Shown: positions 8,430 through 14,594 of the stretch, piece by piece
Position numbering within the stretch: the stretch's first letter is position 1
Layout: every line of letters starts with the position of its first letter
Origin: Verrucomicrobiia bacterium
GTDB lineage: Bacteria > Verrucomicrobiota > Verrucomicrobiia > Limisphaerales > Fontisphaeraceae
Assembly: GCA_026414565.1 (NCBI GenBank)
Contig: JAOAIT010000059.1
Span: 53,185-117,184 of the forward strand
DNA length: 64,000 nucleotides
Reading direction: 5' to 3'
The notes under the pieces: generated by a model
What the model was told of the DNA's origin: nothing
Databases searched by the model: none
Seen by the model: only the letters and a program-made list of their open reading frames with translations
Made by a program: the position numbers and the translations under genes

Positions 8430-9719
8430 ATGCAAACAACCGCTGCATCCGCAAACGCCATGTCCGGCCCCTCCTGGGAGGCCGTCAAAAACACTTTTCA
8501 ACAGTTTGTGGTGCCCAGTTATGGGCGTTTCGAGCTTTGCCTGACCCGCGGCCAGGGCGCCTGGGTGTGGGACATCGCCGGACGCCGTTATCTCGACCTG
8601 GGCGCCGGCATCGCCGTTTGCAGCCTCGGCCATGCCCATCCCGAGCTGGCGGAAGCCCTGGCCGCCCAGGCCCGCGCCCTGGTGCACGTCTCCAACCTCT
8701 ATTACCACCCCTGGCAGGGCGCGCTCGCCGCACGCCTGGCAGGCTTGATCGCTCCCGGCAAGCTCTTCTTTGCCAACAGCGGCGCCGAAGCCAACGAGGG
8801 CCTCTTCAAATTGGCCCGGCGGTTCGGCCACGAGGAGGGCCGCTTCGAAATCATCACCGCCCTCAACTCCTTCCACGGCCGCACCCTCGCCGGCATTGCC
8901 GCCACCGGCCAGGACAAAGTGAAAAAAGGCTTCGGGCCCTCAGTGCCCGGTTTTCGCCACGTGCCCTTCAACGATTTGCAGGCCGTGGAAAACGCCCTCT
9001 CCCCCGCCACCGTGGCCGTGTTAATTGAAGGCGTCCAGGGCGAAGGCGGCATCACCCCCGCCACCCCGGATTACCTCCTGGGCCTGCGCCGCCTCTGCGA
9101 TGAACACCGCTTGCTTCTCATGATGGACGGCGTCCAGTGCGGCTACTTCCGCACCGGACGCTTCCAGAGTTTTCAACGTATCTTGGAAGGCGTGGCCGGC
9201 GGAGAAACTTTCCTGCCCGATGCGATCTCCATGGCCAAATCCCTGGCAGGCGGCATCCCCATGGGCGCCTTCTGGGTGCGCCAGCCCTATGCCGACCTCC
9301 TGGGACCAGGCAGCCACGCCACCACCTTCGGAGGCACCCCCCTGGCCTGCGCCGCCGCGCTGAAAGTTTTGGACATCGTGGAACGGGATCACCTGGCGGA
9401 CAACGCCCGCGCAACCGGCGACTGGATGAAACAGGAGTTGGAAAAACTGGCAGCCCGATTTCCGCAATGGCTCAAGTCCGTCCGTGGCCTCGGGTTTATG
9501 CTCGGCTTTGAACTGGCCGACAAAGCCGACATCCCCGCCTTTGCCGCCACCGACAAACCGGCTTCCCTCCAAATGGTCCAGCGCCTGCACGAAGCCGGCG
9601 TCCTCACCATCCCCTCCGGCAATCAAGTCATCCGCCTCCTGCCTCCGTTAACGCTCACCCGCGCCGAAGCCGCCGAGGGCATTGCTCGCATAGCCGAAGT
9701 ATTCGAAAAGCTTGGTTGA
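8430..9719 (+). CDS. argD: Acetylornithine/ornithine-type aminotransferase (class III, PLP)
   Basis: 429 aa, the usual length for ArgD and related class III aminotransferases. Visible landmarks are the PLP phosphate-binding NSGAEANE, the SFHGRT motif that stacks on the cofactor, the Asp that pairs with the pyridine nitrogen (D233 in LLMMDGVQCG), and the Schiff-base Lys (K270 in SMAKSLAGG). ArgD transfers an amino group from glutamate to N-acetylglutamate semialdehyde in arginine synthesis; paralogues act on ornithine, GABA or succinylornithine, so the substrate is not certain. The usual Asp-Glu-Val-Gln reads Asp-Gly-Val-Gln here and the following Gly-Arg-Thr-Gly is FRTG. No other arg gene is nearby. 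An in-frame ATG at 8460 is an alternative start. Confidence 0.85.
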   Translation: MQTTAASANAMSGPSWEAVKNTFQQFVVPSYGRFELCLTRGQGAWVWDIAGRRYLDLGAGIAVCSLGHAHPELAEALAAQARALVHVSNLYYHPWQGALAARLAGLIAPGKLFFANSGAEANEGLFKLARRFGHEEGRFEIITALNSFHGRTLAGIAATGQDKVKKGFGPSVPGFRHVPFNDLQAVENALSPATVAVLIEGVQGEGGITPATPDYLLGLRRLCDEHRLLLMMDGVQCGYFRTGRFQSFQRILEGVAGGETFLPDAISMAKSLAGGIPMGAFWVRQPYADLLGPGSHATTFGGTPLACAAALKVLDIVERDHLADNARATGDWMKQELEKLAARFPQWLKSVRGLGFMLGFELADKADIPAFAATDKPASLQMVQRLHEAGVLTIPSGNQVIRLLPPLTLTRAEAAEGIARIAEVFEKLG

Positions 9720-9733
9720 CGCTCCGCCGGCCC

Positions 9734-10330
9734 TCACCGTTCTTCCGGCCGCTCCAACTGGATGCGCGCGCTCCAGGCCTCCGCATCCTTGAGTCGCTGT
9801 CGCAGGAATTCCCGCAGCTCCGCCGTTTCTGCCGTCAGCACAAAAAAAGGGGCCTCCGGATCATCCGGGCTGACCCGCCATTGATGCCGCAACGCCTTGG
9901 GGTTCTTTTTTAACCATTCCTTGACCCACTCGTAATCCAGCGCTTGCAGCGTTAACTTGCCCTCCTCCAGCTTGACCCGCAGCACCATGTGGGAAGGAAT
10001 CGGCGGCGGCAAGACTTCTCCCGTAGTGCCACCCGTCAAATCCAATAACCATTGCTCCTCAAGTTTGAATAGATGCCCCCACATCTTCGATGCTTTGCCC
10101 TCAGCCGAATAGGTCACCAGGTAGGCTTTGGCTTCATGCTCGGACGGCTCAAACCGCCAATGCTGCCCCTCCCCCTGCCATCGCCCCAACAGGGCAGGCT
10201 CGAAAAATACCTCTTTCTCCTCATAAAAGGGATTCACCGAAATAACAAAACACCCCGTGACCAGAAAAAGCACCAAACCCAAAACTAAACCCGCAACTTT
10301 CCCTCCCCCAGGGCGTGCCTTGGCATTCAT
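9734..10330 (-). CDS. Lipoprotein with lipocalin-like start, unknown function
   Basis: 198 aa from the ATG at 10330. The N-terminus is a lipoprotein signal peptide ending in the lipobox LVTGC (Cys about residue 27). The mature part is hydrophilic and rich in Trp, Glu and Lys, with an early LLGRWQGEG motif reminiscent of lipocalin-like proteins. Beyond that I do not recognise a family. It is the last of three small exported-protein genes on the minus strand (10912 to 9734) and begins 10 nt after the stop of the previous one. All three carry export signals, so a joint envelope role is likely. It converges on argD, with stops 14 nt apart. Confidence 0.75.
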   Translation of the reverse strand: MNAKARPGGGKVAGLVLGLVLFLVTGCFVISVNPFYEEKEVFFEPALLGRWQGEGQHWRFEPSEHEAKAYLVTYSAEGKASKMWGHLFKLEEQWLLDLTGGTTGEVLPPPIPSHMVLRVKLEEGKLTLQALDYEWVKEWLKKNPKALRHQWRVSPDDPEAPFFVLTAETAELREFLRQRLKDAEAWSARIQLERPEER

Positions 10331-10340
10331 AACCACAAAC

Positions 10341-10706
10341 TCAGGGCGCTTTTTTCTCTGCCGGCGCTTCCTCCAGCTTGGCCGTCACCCGCCGCCGCAT
10401 AATCACATCATCCTCATCCATCCAAACAACCTCAAAGCCTTTGGCCGCCATGATGTTGATTGCCCCGGTGATATACCACATCCGCTCATCGGCCTTGTCC
10501 GGCCGGCGACGACCGCCAAAGGGGATCACCCGCTGCGTGGAGCCATCAGGCCATACAATCGTTGTCTGGTCCCCCGCAAACCTGAAAAAGCCGTACTCCC
10601 ATAGCACCACACCTTGAGCCTCCGCACTCTTCGGCGGAGCCTCAGCCGCGCCCACAGTAAAATAAAGTCCCGTGAACAGAACGATGCCAAGACAGAGTCG
10701 CTTCAT
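10341..10706 (-). CDS. Small exported protein, possibly DUF4177-like
   Basis: 121 aa from the ATG at 10706, which overlaps the TGA of the upstream lipoprotein gene as ATGA and so is very probably translated by coupling. A signal peptide (MKRLCLGIVLFTGLYFTVGA) precedes a short mature domain. Its WEYGFFRF start and the later AAKGFEVVWMDEDDVIMRRR resemble the small alpha/beta DUF4177 fold (WEYkvv, then GWElv, ending in a positively charged strand). That similarity is an inference by eye. The C-terminus is Ala/Glu/Lys/Pro-rich. It is the middle gene of the three-gene operon of exported proteins; its function is unknown. Confidence 0.72.
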   Translation of the reverse strand: MKRLCLGIVLFTGLYFTVGAAEAPPKSAEAQGVVLWEYGFFRFAGDQTTIVWPDGSTQRVIPFGGRRRPDKADERMWYITGAINIMAAKGFEVVWMDEDDVIMRRRVTAKLEEAPAEKKAP

Positions 10707-10912
10707 TGCTTTTTCCATTCCTCGTACGTAAGAATCGGGCGCGGGGGCAACCCGTTTTTCTCCCGTTCCATGTTGATTCGTTCGGCCTCAGTTCGGTAGT
10801 CCAGGTAATGTTTCCGATCCTCGCTGTCCATGATGCGATCCACCACACACCCATTGCAGCCAAGCAACAATACCCAAAGAAAAAGCCGGACACTCGCCCA
10901 CAGTGATTTTAT
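10703..10912 (-). CDS. 69-aa lipoprotein, apparent ATA start
   Basis: This small gene is easily missed because no ATG, GTG or TTG precedes its signal peptide. Read from the ATA at 10912 the product is (M)KSLWASVRLFLWVLLLGC, a textbook lipoprotein signal with lipobox LLLGC (Cys19). A short charged mature part follows (VVDRIMDSEDRKHYLDYR, then ILTYEEWKKQ). An in-frame TAG at 10922-10924 excludes a start further upstream. AGGA lies 7 nt before the ATA, and a TTGACG-N17-TAGGAT promoter ends 6 nt before it, so both signals point to this codon. The TGA overlaps the next gene's ATG. A CTG at 10903 is an alternative start with worse spacing. No family recognised; a base-call error for ATG is possible. 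Confidence 0.65.
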   Translation of the reverse strand: MKSLWASVRLFLWVLLLGCNGCVVDRIMDSEDRKHYLDYRTEAERINMEREKNGLPPRPILTYEEWKKQ

Positions 10913-10918
10913 GTTTCT

Positions 10919-10947
10919 ATCCTATGAACCCCAACCAGCAGCGTCAA
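10919..10947 (-). promoter_or_regulatory. Promoter TTGACG-N17-TAGGAT of the three-gene exported-protein operon
   Basis: On the minus strand TTGACG (10947-10942) and TAGGAT (10924-10919) are separated by 17 nt, close to the sigma-70 consensus. The -10 box ends 6 nt before the ATA at 10912, so the mRNA would begin at or beside that codon. The AGGA within the -10 box could alternatively serve as a ribosome binding site if transcription starts further upstream. Confidence 0.5.
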
Positions 10948-11011
10948 GCCTACAGTCATCTCTGGCATTCGCAATTCTGAGAGCGGCGAGCGAGTTGCTT
11001 TTCATTCAGTC

Positions 11012-11560
11012 ATGATAAAGCCTGCCGTATTCTTAGAGCGCGACGGGATACTCAACCGGCCGCGGGTGGAGCGTGGCAAAGCCGTCCCCCCCACGGCCCT
11101 CAAGGAGTTTGAAATTTGTGTGGAAGTCCTGCCTTTGCTCCGTCGCTTGAAGGAGCAGGGCTTCCTCCTGATCGCCACCACCAACCAGCCCGGCATCAGC
11201 CGCGGTTATTTAAGCCGGTTTGAGTTGGATCGCATGCACGCGCTCTTGCGCCAGATCTTCCCTTTGGACGACCTCTTCTTTTGTCCGCACGATGAAATGG
11301 ATCAATGCCCCTGCCGCAAACCGCGCCCGGGTCTGCTGATCGAAGCCGCCTATAAGTGGCATATTGATCTGCCGCGTTCCTACGTGATCAGCGACAAATG
11401 GCAGGATGCCGATGCCGCCCGCTGGGCCGGCTGCGTCTCCATCATGATCCGCAGCTCTTCCAATGGCTCCAACCACCATGATTGTGTGGTCCCCGACTTC
11501 CGCGCCGCCGTGGATAAAATCATTCACTTGCACTCCCTCAACTGTTCCCTCGACGAGTAA
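11012..11560 (+). CDS. GmhB/HisB-N-like HAD phosphatase with Glu in place of the nucleophile Asp
   Basis: 182 aa, the usual size of HAD-IIIA phosphatases such as D,D-heptose 1,7-bisphosphate phosphatase (GmhB). Motif I reads FLERDGILN, where the family has FLDRDG; codon 9 is GAG (Glu), not the nucleophilic Asp, while the second Asp (D11) is kept. Motif II ATTNQPGI, the zinc loop CPHDEMDQCPCRKP (C91, H93, C99, C101), motif III Lys103 and motif IV Asp128/Asp132 are all present. The fold and metal sites therefore look intact while the catalytic residue is replaced. It may be a pseudo-phosphatase, a slow enzyme, or a binding protein. No heptose genes adjoin it; the acyl-CoA ligase follows at 11625. 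Confidence 0.82.
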   Translation: MIKPAVFLERDGILNRPRVERGKAVPPTALKEFEICVEVLPLLRRLKEQGFLLIATTNQPGISRGYLSRFELDRMHALLRQIFPLDDLFFCPHDEMDQCPCRKPRPGLLIEAAYKWHIDLPRSYVISDKWQDADAARWAGCVSIMIRSSSNGSNHHDCVVPDFRAAVDKIIHLHSLNCSLDE

Positions 11561-11587
11561 CCCAGGGCGTAGGTTTTAAGGTTGGGT

Positions 11588-11616
11588 TTGCAGCTTAGGC
11601 CGCCTGATGCTAATTA
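11588..11616 (+). promoter_or_regulatory. Promoter TTGCAG-N17-TAATTA of the acyl-CoA ligase
   Basis: TTGCAG at 11588-11593 and TAATTA at 11611-11616 are 17 nt apart, and the -10 box ends 8 nt before the ATG at 11625. It overlaps the alternative upstream ATG at 11607, which argues for the 11625 start. Confidence 0.4.
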
Positions 11617-11624
11617 AAAGGCCC

Positions 11625-13139
11625 ATGAATCTCGCAACCCAATGGTCTTTGGCGGCTTCGCATAACCCCCAAAAACCGGCCCTCTTTTGGGGCGATGCTT
11701 CCTTCACTCATGCCCACCTTTACCATCAATCCCTCTGGATGGCCGCCGCACTGCAACGCCTGGGGGTCCAACCCGGCGACCGCGTCGGTCTCTGGTTGAA
11801 AAATTGCCCCGAATTTGTCCCCGCTCTGTTCGGCATTTTCATGGCCAACGCCGTCGCCGTCCCCATCAACAATTTTCTCAAACCCGAAGAAGTGGCCTTC
11901 ATGTTGCAGGACGCCGGCATCCGGCATCTCATCACCGATACCTCCCTGGCCGACCCGGCGAAAATATTGGCCGAAAAATTCCCCGGCCTCACGGTGTGGC
12001 TGGTGGAACACCTGCCCACCACCCCGGCGGAGGAGCAAGCCATTCCGCCCTCCCCATGTCAGCGAACGGAACAAGATTTGGCGGTGCTGATTTACACCTC
12101 AGGCACCACCGGCCGCCCCAAAGGCGCCATGCTCACCCACGGCAACCTGCTGCATAACATCCGTAGTTGCCAAAAAATGCTGGAAAGCACCCTCGGCGAC
12201 CGTTTTGTGCTGCTGCTCCCCATGTTTCACAGTTTCATGCTCACCGTCTGCGTCCTCCTGCCCCTCTGCACCGGCGCTTCCATCGTGCTCATCAAATCCG
12301 TGCACCCCGCCAAAAACATCCTCATGGAAATCCTCCGCCATCAGGGCACCATCCTCCCCGCCGTCCCCTCTTTCTTCCGCCTGTTTGCCCAGGCCGAGCT
12401 GCCCCCCCAGCTCCCGCTGCGGTTGTGCATCAGTGGCGGCGCCGCCCTCCCGGTGGAAATCCTCCGCGAGTTCAACCGCAAATTCCCCCTCCCCCTCCTC
12501 GAGGGCTACGGCTTGAGCGAAACCAGCCCCGTGGCCAGCCTCAACCCCATTCGCGGCCCCTGGAAGGAAGGCAGCATCGGCGTCCCCATCCCCGACGTGG
12601 AAATGAGTGTCCAGGACGATCAAGGCCGTTTCCTGCCCCCGCGCGAGATCGGCGAGATCTGCATCCGCGGCGGCAACGTCATGGCGGGCTACTGGAACCA
12701 GCCCGAGGCAACCGCCGCCGTCATGCGCAACGGCTGGTTTCTCACCGGCGATGTCGGCTACCGGGATGAAGACGGCTATTTCTACATCACCGACCGCAAA
12801 AAAGACATGCTCATCGTCAACGGCATCAACGTCTATCCCCGCGAAATCGAGGAATTAATCTACCAATATCCCGGCATCCGCGAAGCCGCCGTCATTGGCA
12901 TCCCCGATGCCCGCCGCGGCGAGCAGCCCGTGGCTTACGTGTCCTTGACTGACGGCGCCACCCTGGACGAATACGCCCTGCTGCGTTACTTGCGCGACCG
13001 CATCGCCCACTACAAGGTGCCGCGCAAGGTAACCGTGCTCCCCGCCCTCCCCCGCAACGCCACCGGCAAAATCCTCAAGACCGACCTGCGCCAAATGGCC
13101 CTGCGCAGCCTCTCCCCGCCCGCCGCGGAATCCGCTTAA
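11625..13139 (+). CDS. Long-chain acyl-CoA ligase (AMP-forming)
   Basis: 504 aa from the ATG at 11625; an in-frame ATG at 11607 would lie inside the predicted promoter. The ANL-superfamily motifs are complete: the P-loop YTSGTTGRPKGAMLTH, the adenine-binding GYGLSETSP, the hinge region TGDVGYRDEDGYFYITDRKKD, and the C-terminal catalytic Lys in NATGKILK. The FadD-like order and length fit a fatty-acid CoA ligase, which activates a free fatty acid with ATP and CoA in two steps. There is no signal peptide, so it is cytoplasmic. It sits upstream of dihydrolipoyl dehydrogenase on the same strand, but each gene seems to have its own promoter. Chain length cannot be read from the sequence. Confidence 0.88.
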   Translation: MNLATQWSLAASHNPQKPALFWGDASFTHAHLYHQSLWMAAALQRLGVQPGDRVGLWLKNCPEFVPALFGIFMANAVAVPINNFLKPEEVAFMLQDAGIRHLITDTSLADPAKILAEKFPGLTVWLVEHLPTTPAEEQAIPPSPCQRTEQDLAVLIYTSGTTGRPKGAMLTHGNLLHNIRSCQKMLESTLGDRFVLLLPMFHSFMLTVCVLLPLCTGASIVLIKSVHPAKNILMEILRHQGTILPAVPSFFRLFAQAELPPQLPLRLCISGGAALPVEILREFNRKFPLPLLEGYGLSETSPVASLNPIRGPWKEGSIGVPIPDVEMSVQDDQGRFLPPREIGEICIRGGNVMAGYWNQPEATAAVMRNGWFLTGDVGYRDEDGYFYITDRKKDMLIVNGINVYPREIEELIYQYPGIREAAVIGIPDARRGEQPVAYVSLTDGATLDEYALLRYLRDRIAHYKVPRKVTVLPALPRNATGKILKTDLRQMALRSLSPPAAESA

Positions 13140-13143
13140 CCAT

Positions 13144-13171
13144 TTGTCATTCCCCGCCCTTGGGATATAGT
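13144..13171 (+). promoter_or_regulatory. Promoter TTGTCA-N16-TATAGT of lpdA
   Basis: TTGTCA at 13144-13149 and TATAGT at 13166-13171 are both close to consensus and lie 16 nt apart. Only 7 nt separate the -10 box from the GTG at 13179. No Shine-Dalgarno site exists, so the transcript is predicted to be leaderless. Confidence 0.55.
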
Positions 13172-13178
13172 TGGCCGC

Positions 13179-14564
13179 GTGGAAACCAAAGCGTTTGATC
13201 TGGTGGTCATCGGCGCGGGGCCGGGCGGTTATGTGGCGGCCATTCGCGCCGCCCAACTGGGCCTCAACACCGCCTGCGTGGACAAGGAACCCCTCCTGGG
13301 CGGCACCTGCCTGCGCATCGGTTGCATCCCCAGCAAAGTCTTGTTGGAATCCAGCGCCCGTTACCACGAGGCCCTCACCACCCTGGCCCAACATGGCGTG
13401 CGCGCCTGTGGCGTCACCCTCGATTTGCCCGCCGTCCTCAAGCGCAAGGACCACGTGGTGCAAACCCTGACCCGGGGCATCGAAGGATTGTTTCGTAAAA
13501 ACAAGGTAACTCGCTTCCAGGGCACGGCCTCCTTCATTTCCCCCCGGGAAATTGAAATCAGGGGCAAGGACACCCTCCGCCTTCAAGCCGGCCATTTCAT
13601 CATCGCCACCGGCAGCGTCCCCGCCCCCCTGCCGGGAGTCGAACTGGATGGCTCGCGAATCGTCACCAGCACCGAAGCCCTCTCCTTCACGGAAGTCCCC
13701 CGTCGGCTGGTGGTCATTGGCGCCGGTTATATCGGCCTGGAGCTAAGCTGTGTCTGGCAACGTTTTGGCGCCCAGGTCACTGTCCTGGAATACCTCCCCC
13801 GCATCCTGCCGGGCATGGATGACGAATTGGCGCAGGACGCCCAGAAAATCTTCACCCGCCAGGGATTGACCTTTCACCTCAATACCCGCGTCACCTCCGC
13901 CCGGCGCGTGGGCGAGCATTGTGTGGTGGAACGCGAGGGCGCCGCCCCCTTGGAATGTGACTATGTCCTGTTGTCCGTTGGCCGCCTCCCCAACACCGCC
14001 GGCCTGGGCCTGGAACAGTTGGGCATGGCCCTCGACAAAGGCCGCATCCCCGTCAACGAACATTTTGCCACACCCATCCCGGGCATTTATGCCATCGGCG
14101 ATGTCATCCGCGGGCCGATGCTGGCGCACAAGGCCGAGGAGGAAGGCATCGCTTGCGTCGAAGGCCTCGTCCGCGGCCAGGGCCATGTAAATTATGACCT
14201 CATCCCCGGCGTGGTGTACACTCATCCCGAAATCGCCTCCGTCGGCAAAACAGAGACCCAGCTCAAGGAGGCAGGCGTCCCCTATCGCCAAGGCGTCTTC
14301 CCCCTCCTGGCCAGCGGCCGCGCCCGCTCCCTGGGCGAAACCGAGGGAAAAATCAAGGTCTTGGCCCACGCCGAAACCGACCGCCTCCTGGGCGTGCACA
14401 TTATCGCGCCGCATGCCGGCGAATTGATCGGCGAAGCCGCCGCCGCCATGGCCTTTGGCGCCAGCGCCGAGGACCTCGCCCGCGTCTGCCATGCCCATCC
14501 CACCCTCTCCGAGGCCCTCAAGGAAGCCGCCTTGGCCGTGGACGGCCGCGCGATTCACATTTGA
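13179..14564 (+). CDS. lpdA: Dihydrolipoyl dehydrogenase (E3)
   Basis: 461 aa, standard length, starting at GTG. FAD-binding GAGPGGYVAA opens the protein. The redox-active disulfide lies in GGTCLRIGCIPSK (C44 and C49). The NAD-binding GAGYIGLELS, the second FAD motif YAIGDV and the C-terminal HAHPTLSEA with the active-site His-Glu pair are all present. The enzyme reoxidises dihydrolipoamide of the pyruvate, 2-oxoglutarate or branched-chain dehydrogenase complexes or the glycine cleavage system, passing electrons to NAD. No E1, E2 or gcv gene is in the window, so the complex it serves is unknown. Its own promoter predicts a leaderless mRNA. Confidence 0.93.
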   Translation: METKAFDLVVIGAGPGGYVAAIRAAQLGLNTACVDKEPLLGGTCLRIGCIPSKVLLESSARYHEALTTLAQHGVRACGVTLDLPAVLKRKDHVVQTLTRGIEGLFRKNKVTRFQGTASFISPREIEIRGKDTLRLQAGHFIIATGSVPAPLPGVELDGSRIVTSTEALSFTEVPRRLVVIGAGYIGLELSCVWQRFGAQVTVLEYLPRILPGMDDELAQDAQKIFTRQGLTFHLNTRVTSARRVGEHCVVEREGAAPLECDYVLLSVGRLPNTAGLGLEQLGMALDKGRIPVNEHFATPIPGIYAIGDVIRGPMLAHKAEEEGIACVEGLVRGQGHVNYDLIPGVVYTHPEIASVGKTETQLKEAGVPYRQGVFPLLASGRARSLGETEGKIKVLAHAETDRLLGVHIIAPHAGELIGEAAAAMAFGASAEDLARVCHAHPTLSEALKEAALAVDGRAIHI

Positions 14565-14588
14565 TTTGGCGGGCCGCTTCTTTAATAT
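14561..14588 (+). promoter_or_regulatory. Promoter TTGATT-N16-TAATAT of the 14595 glycosidase
   Basis: TTGATT (14561-14566) overlaps the TGA of lpdA. TAATAT (14583-14588) follows after 16 nt, and the sequence GCCGCC then leads straight into the ATG at 14595. The transcript is predicted to be leaderless. Confidence 0.5.
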
Positions 14589-14594
14589 GCCGCC

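Noticed and set aside
10642..10893. 83-aa minus-strand frame with an ATG, overlapping the small exported-protein operon
   Set aside because: Its sequence is meaningless, while the neighbouring frame encodes a lipoprotein with lipobox, promoter, ribosome binding site and coupled stop; it is a shadow of that gene.
11607..11624. Upstream ATG of the acyl-CoA ligase
   Set aside because: It falls inside the predicted promoter (the -10 box is at 11611-11616), and the family-typical N-terminus begins at 11625.
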